Shown here piece by piece: positions 34,821 to 42,697 of a DNA stretch of 64,000 bases (position 1 is the first letter of the stretch; each line of letters opens with the position of its first letter). The DNA comes from Actinomycetota bacterium (GTDB taxonomy: Bacteria; Actinomycetota; Actinomycetes; S36-B12; CAIYMF01): NCBI GenBank assembly GCA_020161245.1, contig JAIUOK010000002.1:1-64000 (forward strand). The letters are read 5' to 3'. Under the pieces are notes generated by a model. That model saw only the letters and a list, made by a program, of their open reading frames with translations. It did not search any database and was not told the DNA's origin. A program made the position numbers and the translations under genes.

Positions 34821-36040
34821 GACAGCCCCCACCCAAAACGGCACTGGTCTGAAACGCCACACAAGTGGCCAACGACGAGCCGATGGTCGCGGTTGTAGAT
34901 TCCGTCAACGTCGATAGCAGCCGTGTTCGCGACGTTGCTCATCAGGTTGTGGAAGATGTATTCCGCCGGCCGCTGCAGGGTCGCGCCGGTGGATGCAGCC
35001 AGCGAGGCAAGGGAGTCGGCAGCGGCGAGTAGGCGCTTCTCGAGGTCCCCCTCGTGATCGCTCGTCATGGCTCGTGATGCCCGCGCCTTCGTGGCCGCCA
35101 CGTCTGCGTCGGCTCGCACAAGCAGGGCGCCCCTCACGGTCGTTTCAGATGCACCCGCCCGCACCAACTTGAGTTCCAGGACTGTCGCTTCGCCCAAGGC
35201 TGCGCGTGCGATCAGGTCCTGGTCTGTGTCCGATGCGATCGGCGGACAAAGCGCGCGGAGCTGTCCATCGGTAAGGACCTGGGATGTGATTGGTTTCCAG
35301 GCATCGGCGGCGGCTGGCGCATCTCGCCCGGCCCGGATGGCGCTACGCACAGTCTGCGGCGCTTGGCTACCACTCTGTGCTGCCTCAGCGGCTTGAAGTA
35401 GTACCTCGTACAGCCGCTCGACCTGATCCATTGACAACCCGGGCCAAATGGCGCCGATCAGCCTGACATTGACGGCATCCACAGCCTGCCTCGAAGGCTG
35501 ATGACAATGGATCGACAGCCTCTGCAGAAAGTCCGCCAGTTTGGCGCCGCTCAGGCCGAAGGCTCGAATCTTCTTCTTCAACTCCTCCGTAGCCGATGGT
35601 GGAGCATTGAAGAAGTCCGTTGTCGCCTTGTGTTCGGCGGGAGGTCCCTCCAACCAGACTTCGAACCGTGACAGGCTTGCTATGCCCGCAGCGTCGGCCA
35701 ACTTGTAGGAAGCAACGAGCCTCTCGATGGCATGTCCAGCCTCGCAGATCTTGGCCGCGCTCCACGAGCCTTTGTCTCGGGTCTTGAGCTGCGCGAAGCA
35801 GAAGCCCGTCGTCTCAACGATGGCGAGATCCTCAACATGCTCACAAACGATCGCCATGGTGTTGGGTCCTCCGAAGACCCGCAGCCAGGCTCGTACGGCT
35901 AGCTTGGCTTGCCAGAGGTATCGCTCGAACGTAGTGATCCCAGTGGGGTCCGATGGGAGGGCGGCAAAGGCGGCCATGACCGTGGGGTCGCGAGGACCGA
36001 GGGAGTCGCCAAGTTCGCTGGTCATCTCATCGGAGGTCAC
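34817..36040 (-). CDS. DUF4297/Cap4-like nuclease effector of ABC-3C-type system
   Basis: A 407-residue protein. The N-terminal domain has the PD-(D/E)xK arrangement of DUF4297 dsDNA nucleases: E67 and D71 in CEHVEDLAIVE, then Q84-L85-K86 in FAQLKTRDKGSW. The C-terminal third (YIFHNLMSNVANTAAIDVDG...DHRLVVGHLCGVSD) would be the adaptor domain that docks to the partners. DUF4297 nucleases are effectors of several anti-phage systems and degrade DNA when activated. The GTG start overlaps the hsdR stop (GTGA), so this effector is translationally coupled to the restriction subunit. Confidence 0.78.
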   Translation of the reverse strand: MTSDEMTSELGDSLGPRDPTVMAAFAALPSDPTGITTFERYLWQAKLAVRAWLRVFGGPNTMAIVCEHVEDLAIVETTGFCFAQLKTRDKGSWSAAKICEAGHAIERLVASYKLADAAGIASLSRFEVWLEGPPAEHKATTDFFNAPPSATEELKKKIRAFGLSGAKLADFLQRLSIHCHQPSRQAVDAVNVRLIGAIWPGLSMDQVERLYEVLLQAAEAAQSGSQAPQTVRSAIRAGRDAPAAADAWKPITSQVLTDGQLRALCPPIASDTDQDLIARAALGEATVLELKLVRAGASETTVRGALLVRADADVAATKARASRAMTSDHEGDLEKRLLAAADSLASLAASTGATLQRPAEYIFHNLMSNVANTAAIDVDGIYNRDHRLVVGHLCGVSDQCRFGWGLS

Positions 36041-39000
36041 GCGACATCGACTTCCGATGCGAGTTCGTGGAATGCCTTCGCGAGGGCGAGAATCAGATTC
36101 GAGCGACCGGGGGCATCGGACCAGAAGTAGTCGGCGATCCGATTGTGTGCACCCTTGTTGTCAGCGACCGCGTCAACTACCGCCTCGTCGAAGTCTGGGC
36201 TTTCGGCGAACTGTTTCATCGAGTTGACACGCGCTTGTTGCACCAAGCCTTGGTCCTCGAGCATTCGGTCCATGAGCGCACGAACGAAGGATTCAGGCTG
36301 GCTAGGCGAGAAATCGTCTGCGCCGAAAAGGTCGTTCAGACGGTCGATGACCTCCTGCAGCGCAACGAGCTTGGGGTCCCGAGTCTCGGCAGAGCCTGCG
36401 TCAGTCATGCCCCTCAGCCCGACTCGCTCACCCAGGCCGAGGTCAGCCTCGCCCCGATCGAGCTGTCGAACGGCGACCAGCGACAGGCTAGACAAGTCGA
36501 TGCCGTCCTGGTCCGTGCGATCGTGAAGTCTCTTGGCCAGTAGGCGGTAGAAGATGGATCGCTTCTCTAGTTCCGCACTTCCGTAGTCAACGATCTGGCT
36601 CATGAAGTCGTACACCCGCACAAAGCTGCCAAGGTCCTTGGCGAAGATCGCGAGCGCCTCGAGCTCAGCCTTGTCGTCTCCGACGATCGCGTTGCTTCGC
36701 CGCGCCCCAATACGCGTCAGCGTGGGCGCAAAGGCTGCGTCAAGGGCCTGGTTGCCATTGCCCTTGACCCAGGCTGTAACCAGCGAGTCGATGTCGGAGA
36801 GCTCATAGAGGCCGGTGGCATCAAGTTTGGAAGCGATGTCGTGGACGAGGTTTGGGTCGGTTGCAGTCTCCAGGAAGGCATCTCTGTAGTACGGCTCGAA
36901 GTCCTTCTGGATCTGCTCGGGCACGTTGACGAAGTCGACGATCATCGTTGTGTCCTTTAGCTGCCCCGACGGCGTCCGGTAGGTGCGATTCAGCCGGGAC
37001 AGTGTCTGCACTGCCGTCACCCCTGAGAGCCGGCGATCGACATACATCGCGCACAAGAGAGGCTGGTCGAAGCCGGTCTGGAACTTGTTTGCGACGATCA
37101 TGACCTTGAACTTGTCTCCGCGGAAAGCCTTCCGCAAGTCACCAGCGCCGGGGTTCAGCGAGACTTCAGTGGCTTCTTCGAGCGCGTACTCCGCGTCGCT
37201 GATGGAACCGGAGAAGGCGACCAGAGTGCCGATCTCATAACCCTTGGCCGCCACGTACTTGTCGATCTCGCGTTTGTATCTCACGGCGGCCAGCCGGGAG
37301 TCGGAGACAACCATCGCCTTCGCGTGACCATCGAGCAGACCCTCGACGTTCTCGTGGAAGTGCTCGACGATGAGTGCCGATTTCTGGGCGATGGTCTGCG
37401 GGTTGAGCTTGACCCATCGCTTCACGCGCAGCGTTGCCTCGGCCTGATCCACCTCGACGTCTGCACCAGCCGTGCCGGCGACCCTGAACGCCATCTGGAA
37501 CGAGTGATAGCCGCGCAGTACGTCGAGGATGTAACCCTCTTCGATCGCCTGCTTCATTGAGTAGACATGGAACGGGAGGGGCAGTTCCCCGCCATCCGGT
37601 ACCCGACCAAACAACTCCAGTGTCTTCGCTTTGGGTGTGGCCGTGAAGGCGAAGTAGGAGATGTTTGCCGAGCTTGCTCGCTCGCTGGCCTCAGCCGCCA
37701 GCAGCGCCTCGACGTCGATCTCGCCGCCATCCTCAGCAGAGGCATACTCGTCGGCTGTGAGCACGGCCTTGAGTTCCGCCGCGGTGCGGCCCGTCTGGGA
37801 GGAGTGCGCCTCGTCAGCAATGACTGCGAAGCGCTTTCCACGCAGTCCGGCGTTGTCTCGAATCTCCTGCATGGCGAAAGGGAACGTCTGGATCGTGACA
37901 ACGATGATGAGCTTGCCGTCTACGAGCGCTCTCGCGAGCAATCCGGACTTGGACGTGGCACCCTGGCGTCTTGCCTCGTCGATGTCAACAGCCGCAACGA
38001 TGCCCGTGTATGCCTGGCCGTGAATCGCCGTACTGTCGATCTGCTTGATCGCGTCCTGCAATTGGGCGTCGAGAACATTGCGGTCGGTCACCACGATGAC
38101 CGAGTCGAAGACTTTCTCGTTGTCTACCTGGAGTCTGGCAAGACGGTGTGCGATCCAGGCGATGGAATTCGTCTTGCCTGACCCTGCCGAGTGCTGGATG
38201 AGATAGCGCGCTCCTGGCCCCTCGATCGACACGGCATTGCTCAGCTTCGTGACCGCGTCCCACTGATGGAACCGAGGGAACAAGAGGGTCGTTGCCTTCG
38301 ACACCTCGCCTGAGATCGGATCACGGTTCGTTCTCGTCTCAAGGTGCAGGAAACGACCAATGATCCCCAACCAGGTGTCGCGATCGAAGATCTCCTCCCA
38401 CAGGTAGGCGGTGGCAGACTTGCCCTTCGCCGCAGGGGGGTTCCCCGCCCCACCATCGACGGTGCCGCGGTTGAAAGGCAGGAACTGGGTTCCCTCGCCG
38501 GCCAGTCTGGTTGTCATCCACACTTCGTCGTTCGACACCGCGAAGTGAACGAGTGCCCGCGTTCCGAATCCGAACATCGGCTGCGGCTTGCCAGTCGCCG
38601 GATCTCTCACAGGTCGGTTCGACTTGTACTGGTGAATGGCGTCCGTCACCGATTGGGTGAAATCCGTCTTCAACTCGAGAGTCGCCACCGGAAGCCCGTT
38701 TACAAACAACACTAGGTCGAGCGAGTGGTTGGTCGCGGTCGAGTAGTGGACCTGGCGCATCACCCTGACACGCACTCTGCGATACCGGTCCGTCGTGGCA
38801 GGGTTCAGCGTCGACTCCGGCTGGAATTGACACATGTCGAGGCGTGCCGAGATGTGAGAGAAGCCCTTCCGCAGCACATTCAGCGTGCCGCCACCGGACT
38901 CGAGCGGGGTGTCCAGAACCTTCACCAAGCGATCGAGAACTTGCGCCCTGTCCGCGGGCGTTTCCCGCTTGAGTGCCTTTGCCAACTCAGTCGGCTGCGT

Positions 39001-39150
39001 TTCAGCGAGCCAGCCGAAGATGTCCTCGGGGAACAGCGCCCGTTCGCGGTCGTAGCCCGCGTCGGTCGGTGAGTATGACCAACCGTGGGCAGCGAGATGC
39101 TCAGCAATCTCCTGCTCAAACTTGATCTCGTTATAGTCGGCCACGAGCAC
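36037..39150 (-). CDS. hsdR: Type I restriction endonuclease subunit HsdR
   Basis: A 1037-residue restriction and translocation subunit. The N-terminal nuclease has LDLVLFVNGLPVATLELK (Asp and ELK catalytic residues). The motor has Walker A HSAGSGKTNS and the DEAH box VIADEAHSSQTG, with later helicase motifs (FQTGFDQPLLCAMYVD). With HsdM and HsdS it cuts unmodified DNA at a distance from the recognition site. GTG starts are possible at 39150 or 39144; AGGA spacing favours 39144. It begins 36 bases after hsdS and ends in an overlap with the nuclease effector gene. Confidence 0.93.
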   Translation of the reverse strand: MLVADYNEIKFEQEIAEHLAAHGWSYSPTDAGYDRERALFPEDIFGWLAETQPTELAKALKRETPADRAQVLDRLVKVLDTPLESGGGTLNVLRKGFSHISARLDMCQFQPESTLNPATTDRYRRVRVRVMRQVHYSTATNHSLDLVLFVNGLPVATLELKTDFTQSVTDAIHQYKSNRPVRDPATGKPQPMFGFGTRALVHFAVSNDEVWMTTRLAGEGTQFLPFNRGTVDGGAGNPPAAKGKSATAYLWEEIFDRDTWLGIIGRFLHLETRTNRDPISGEVSKATTLLFPRFHQWDAVTKLSNAVSIEGPGARYLIQHSAGSGKTNSIAWIAHRLARLQVDNEKVFDSVIVVTDRNVLDAQLQDAIKQIDSTAIHGQAYTGIVAAVDIDEARRQGATSKSGLLARALVDGKLIIVVTIQTFPFAMQEIRDNAGLRGKRFAVIADEAHSSQTGRTAAELKAVLTADEYASAEDGGEIDVEALLAAEASERASSANISYFAFTATPKAKTLELFGRVPDGGELPLPFHVYSMKQAIEEGYILDVLRGYHSFQMAFRVAGTAGADVEVDQAEATLRVKRWVKLNPQTIAQKSALIVEHFHENVEGLLDGHAKAMVVSDSRLAAVRYKREIDKYVAAKGYEIGTLVAFSGSISDAEYALEEATEVSLNPGAGDLRKAFRGDKFKVMIVANKFQTGFDQPLLCAMYVDRRLSGVTAVQTLSRLNRTYRTPSGQLKDTTMIVDFVNVPEQIQKDFEPYYRDAFLETATDPNLVHDIASKLDATGLYELSDIDSLVTAWVKGNGNQALDAAFAPTLTRIGARRSNAIVGDDKAELEALAIFAKDLGSFVRVYDFMSQIVDYGSAELEKRSIFYRLLAKRLHDRTDQDGIDLSSLSLVAVRQLDRGEADLGLGERVGLRGMTDAGSAETRDPKLVALQEVIDRLNDLFGADDFSPSQPESFVRALMDRMLEDQGLVQQARVNSMKQFAESPDFDEAVVDAVADNKGAHNRIADYFWSDAPGRSNLILALAKAFHELASEVDVA

Positions 39151-39186
39151 CTATCCTGCCTGCTTCGTCACCAGCGAAGTGGGAAG

Positions 39187-40380
39187 TCAGGCAACGTTCG
39201 ACACGGAGGTCTGACCGGTCACGGCCGCCACAATCAATGCAGCGCGACGCTCCTGGGCCAAACCGATCAGACACTTTGCGTGGGCCACGAGCTCGTCTAT
39301 CGTCGCCACCTGACGGCGCAGTTCGGAGCTTTCTGCCAGTTGCGCGGGCCTGTTTGGCACGTCGATTCGAATGTCGCCTAGGTCCGTGACGTTGATCCTT
39401 GGCGTTCTCACAGACCCGAGTTCCGCGCTTCCGATGCCCTTGACTCGCTGTGCCATTTCAGCCACAAAGGCAGGCGTCTTCATGACGGCCGCCAGCCAGC
39501 CCGAGTCCACACTTGAGTCAATTTCGAGAACGGCGTAGTCCGGACTAACTAGGCCGGACTCCGGAGCCAACCCCAGCGCTCCCTGGAATGCACGCATCCT
39601 GTTGATCACGAGGTCGCCCGCGCCGCACACCTTGTAGTTCGAAAGGTCATCGGCCCTCGATAGTTCGTCGGATACCTCGTCGCGCCTTCGCACGCCCCAC
39701 GAGATTGAGACCGAAAGGAGCGGGAGTTCTGCCATCTTGTCCCCGGCCCTGTGATCGATCTCCGTGACCAGCCATTTGAGCCGGTCACCAGTTCCGACCC
39801 GAACTCCAAGTACATCGGCAGCGACCGCCCGCCGCCGTTCAGTCAGGAGTGACACGAGATGCTGCTGAGCCTGGATCAGTACGTCGATGTGGGCAGTCTC
39901 AGTGCCTAGGTAGTCTGCGATGGCGCACTGCTCTTCCAGTGTGGGAAGGGGCACAGCCAGAGCACTGATCTGCCCGGTTCCGATGCCTGGCTGGGCGGAC
40001 GTCTGTGAGTACTGTCCGAGGTTCATTACTCGCAGCAAGTGCGTCAACCAGCGCCCATCAACGCCTGACACTGTTTCCGCCACGATCGCGTGCTCAGAGG
40101 CCCAGAAGTCGCCGGTAACGAGATGGACGTTTCCGCATAGCGCGCCCTGCCTCCCGATGAGAATCCTGGTTCCGCTGTGGGTGTAGGCGTTGGTGTATCC
40201 CCGAAGGCCGTTGCCGCCGTAGACCGGGTACCTGCCCTCGGGCTGGATGTCATCGGCCGTGATGGCTTCGCCGGCCCGCATGTCGCGTACGAGGTACTTG
40301 ACCTTGGTCTGTGACCAGCGCGCCGGGATCGACAGACCTTCGAGCCATGAAATACCGGTCCGCCTCCGATCAGTCTCCAC
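39187..40380 (-). CDS. hsdS: Type I restriction specificity subunit HsdS
   Basis: A 397-residue protein with two target recognition domains (about residues 15-165 and 210-365), separated and followed by conserved helices (TLEEQCAIADYLGTETAHI and LAESSELRRQVATIDELV). It sets the bipartite DNA target of the methylase and nuclease. The GTG start is inside the end of hsdM (11-base overlap) and has GAGGTGGAAG upstream. The recognition sequence cannot be read from the protein alone. Confidence 0.9.
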   Translation of the reverse strand: METDRRRTGISWLEGLSIPARWSQTKVKYLVRDMRAGEAITADDIQPEGRYPVYGGNGLRGYTNAYTHSGTRILIGRQGALCGNVHLVTGDFWASEHAIVAETVSGVDGRWLTHLLRVMNLGQYSQTSAQPGIGTGQISALAVPLPTLEEQCAIADYLGTETAHIDVLIQAQQHLVSLLTERRRAVAADVLGVRVGTGDRLKWLVTEIDHRAGDKMAELPLLSVSISWGVRRRDEVSDELSRADDLSNYKVCGAGDLVINRMRAFQGALGLAPESGLVSPDYAVLEIDSSVDSGWLAAVMKTPAFVAEMAQRVKGIGSAELGSVRTPRINVTDLGDIRIDVPNRPAQLAESSELRRQVATIDELVAHAKCLIGLAQERRAALIVAAVTGQTSVSNVA

Positions 40381-42079
40381 CTTCCACCTCGCGCAACAGA
40401 TCGAGGATCTTGGCGACTTGCGCCTCTAGATCTGCGTCGATGTCCGCAAGTGGTCTGGGCGGAACGTACTTGTAGAAGCTTCGCGCGAACGGGACTTCGT
40501 ATCCGACCTTCGTCTTCTTGTCATCGACCCAAGCGTCTGGAACGTGCGGGCGGACCTCGGACTCGAAGTAGGTGCTGACCCCGCCCTCGTAGCTGAACGG
40601 GACGTTCTCCGTGTCGCGCAACTTCGGGTCAGGCTTGGGGCGACCCTTGGAATCTGTATGAACACTGCCGTTCTGGTCGATGAGCGGTCGTTCGACAGTG
40701 ATTGTCCAGTAGCCGAAAGAGTCCGTGTCGAAGATCTTCGAGTACTCGTTCTCTTCGAAGGCGTCGTAGAGCTTGAGGATGTGCTCGCGATCTTCGGCGC
40801 CAATCTCGCGCCCCTTCGCACCAAGGTTCTTCCGAAGCTTGGTCCATGCTCCGGTTGCGTCGATTAGCTGAACCTTGCCCTTCCGCTCGGCAACCTTCGT
40901 GTTGTCGAGGACCCAGATATAGGTGGCGATGCCCGTATTGAAGAACATGTTTGTCGGAAGTGCCACGATTGCCTCGACGAGATCGGATTCCAGCAACCAG
41001 CGCCGAATTTCGCTCGGACCGGACTCGGCGGCCCCCGCGAACAGGGGCGCGCCGTTGAGAACGATGCCTGCTCTGCCACCGCCTTCGTGAGCTGGCCGCA
41101 TCTTGTGCACGAGGTGCGTCAAGAACAACATCTGCCCGTCCGAGATGGGCGGCAGACCGTGACCAAAACGCCCCGTCGGCATTGTTGCGGCCTCGGTCTT
41201 TACTGACTCCTGGGCTGCCTTCCAATCAACGCCGTATGGCGGATTGGACATGCAGAAGTCGAACGTGCGACCGGCAAACTTGTCGTCGATGAGCGTGTCG
41301 CCAAGCTGGATGTTCGAGGCGTCCTGACCCTTTGCGAGCATGTCGGACTTGCAGATCGCGTATGACTGATCGTTGAGCTCCTGCCCGTAGAGCGCGAGGC
41401 GTGCATGTGGATTGCGCTCGAGCAGCCGCTCCTCGGCAACCGAAAGCATGCCTCCCGTGCCGGCGGTGGGGTCGTAGATGCTGCGGACGACGCCGGGCTC
41501 CAAGAGCGCCGCGTTCTCCTCGGCGAAGAGGAGGTCGACCATGAGACGGATCGCGTCACGGGGGGTGTAGTGCTCGCCCGCTTCCTCGTTCGACGCCTCG
41601 GCGAATTTTCGGATCAGCTCCTCGAACAGGTCGCCCATGGCTGCGTTGGGCACGACATCGGGGTGGAGATCGACTTCGGCGAACTTCGAGACGACCAGGT
41701 AGAGGCGACCCTTTTCGTCGAGTGTGGCGATCTCGTTCTCGAACTTGAAGCGTTCGAAGACGTCTATGTTCGCGCTGAACCGGTTGATGTAGTCGATCAG
41801 ATTGGATCGAAGCCCCTCGGGGTCGGCGAGAAGCTTCGCGAAGTCGAATTCACTTGTGTTGTAGAAGCGAAATCCGGTCTGCCGCCTGACCTGCACGTCG
41901 AGAGAGCCGCCCTCATGCTTCTGCGCGAGTCCGCGAACCACGTCGCGGGATGGCTCGAGGATGCAGTCGAGCCTTCGCAGGATCGTGAACGGCAGGACGA
42001 CCCCGCCGTACTGATGCGGCTTGTAGACACCACGGAGCTGGTCCGCGATCGACCAGACGAAGTTGCCGAGACTACTCAT
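40370..42079 (-). CDS. hsdM: Type I restriction-modification methyltransferase HsdM
   Basis: A 569-residue N6-adenine methyltransferase. The SAM-binding motif is DPTAGTGGML and the catalytic motif is SNPPYGVDW. The N-terminal helical domain (about 1-150, LRGVYKPHQYGGVVLPFTILRRLD) is typical of HsdM. It is the first gene of the six-gene defence operon running down to 32281. GGAG lies about 10 bases before the ATG. Modification by HsdM-HsdS protects host DNA. Confidence 0.94.
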   Translation of the reverse strand: MSSLGNFVWSIADQLRGVYKPHQYGGVVLPFTILRRLDCILEPSRDVVRGLAQKHEGGSLDVQVRRQTGFRFYNTSEFDFAKLLADPEGLRSNLIDYINRFSANIDVFERFKFENEIATLDEKGRLYLVVSKFAEVDLHPDVVPNAAMGDLFEELIRKFAEASNEEAGEHYTPRDAIRLMVDLLFAEENAALLEPGVVRSIYDPTAGTGGMLSVAEERLLERNPHARLALYGQELNDQSYAICKSDMLAKGQDASNIQLGDTLIDDKFAGRTFDFCMSNPPYGVDWKAAQESVKTEAATMPTGRFGHGLPPISDGQMLFLTHLVHKMRPAHEGGGRAGIVLNGAPLFAGAAESGPSEIRRWLLESDLVEAIVALPTNMFFNTGIATYIWVLDNTKVAERKGKVQLIDATGAWTKLRKNLGAKGREIGAEDREHILKLYDAFEENEYSKIFDTDSFGYWTITVERPLIDQNGSVHTDSKGRPKPDPKLRDTENVPFSYEGGVSTYFESEVRPHVPDAWVDDKKTKVGYEVPFARSFYKYVPPRPLADIDADLEAQVAKILDLLREVEGGD

Positions 42080-42426
42080 CCCTCAGCTCCGCACGATCCC
42101 GTCATTCCGGCCCCCTATGCCTCACGCCCTGTCGTCGTTGGAGGCTAGCGAGAGGAACGGGGGACCATGCAGGCGGGTTACCGGCGCTCGGGAACCACTC
42201 GAAGCGACCCGGCACGAATCGATGGCGGCTGCGCGGCTCGGGACCACGTCGGCCCCCGCCAACGCCGCCCCTGGTTCTTGACATTCGCGATGCACGAGAT
42301 TGACCGACTGGTTGTCCACGGACAGATGAGGTCACAATCGGCTGGCCACTGCCATTCGAGGATATCCCCGGACAGCACCAATCCGGGAGCGTTCAGACTC
42401 TGCGGTCAAAGTGCGGTCACATGGAA
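42080..42426. other. Non-coding junction between defence operon and tRNA
   Basis: These 347 bases upstream of hsdM contain no convincing gene. TGCGGTCA occurs twice, separated by three bases, near 42400. Short open frames on both strands lack protein-like character. The region probably holds the hsdM promoter and, if the element ends at the tRNA, its junction. I could not find a second copy of the tRNA 3' end elsewhere in the window. Confidence 0.5.
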
Positions 42427-42462
42427 AGAGGCACGATCACCAAGATCGGTGATCATGCCTCT
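42427..42462 (-). terminator. Intrinsic terminator of the tRNA-fMet gene
   Basis: A 15-bp hairpin with one mismatch: arms 42427-42441 and 42448-42462 and a 6-base loop. Reading on the minus strand, as the tRNA is transcribed, the stem is followed by TTTCC. It lies 18 bases past the tRNA 3' end, so it is well placed to end that transcript. Confidence 0.75.
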
Positions 42463-42479
42463 GACCTGCACTTATTCCG

Positions 42480-42553
42480 TAGCGGGGGCAGGATTTGAAC
42501 CTGCGACCTCTGGGTTATGAGCCCAGCGAGCTACCGAGCTGCTCCACCCCGCG
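42480..42553 (-). tRNA. Initiator tRNA-fMet (CAT anticodon)
   Basis: A complete cloverleaf of 74 bases without encoded CCA. The anticodon stem-loop is GGG-CTCATAA-CCC, with the three G:C pairs that mark initiator tRNAs. The first acceptor pair is C:T, so it is unpaired, another initiator feature that I recall as C1:U72 in mycobacteria. The T arm is GCAGG-TTCAAAT-CCTGC. The 3' end faces the mobile-element side, where integrative elements commonly insert. Confidence 0.95.
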
Positions 42554-42583
42554 TCGGCCGGGTCTCCCCGGCGATGCCCGACA

Positions 42584-42613
42584 ACCTTACGACGGCACCC
42601 GGGCTGCGACCAA
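42584..42613 (-). promoter_or_regulatory. tRNA-fMet promoter
   Basis: On the minus strand TTGGTC (42608-42613) and TAAGGT (42584-42589) are separated by 18 bases and lie 30 bases upstream of the tRNA 5' end. They match actinobacterial -35 and -10 consensus well. Confidence 0.65.
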
Positions 42614-42652
42614 ATCGGTGCGGACGCGGAGCGCGCAGGCCCGGACGCCGCC

Positions 42653-42681
42653 GCGGGCCCGGCCGTGATGGCCGGGCCCGC
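42653..42681 (-). terminator. Hairpin after the UPF0182 gene
   Basis: A perfect 12-bp stem, GCGGGCCCGGCC and its complement, with a 5-base loop. It begins 16 bases beyond the UPF0182 stop. No T run follows, as is common for GC-rich actinobacterial terminators. Confidence 0.65.
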
Positions 42682-42697
42682 TGAGGGTGCGATCGCG

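Noticed and set aside
30213-42079. Prophage origin of the region
   Set aside because: No capsid, terminase, portal or lysis genes are visible; the content is conjugative and defensive.
42167-42520. 117-residue plus-strand ORF ending in GAGFEPATSGL
   Set aside because: The ending is the well-known false translation of the antisense strand of a tRNA gene; the ORF runs into tRNA-fMet.
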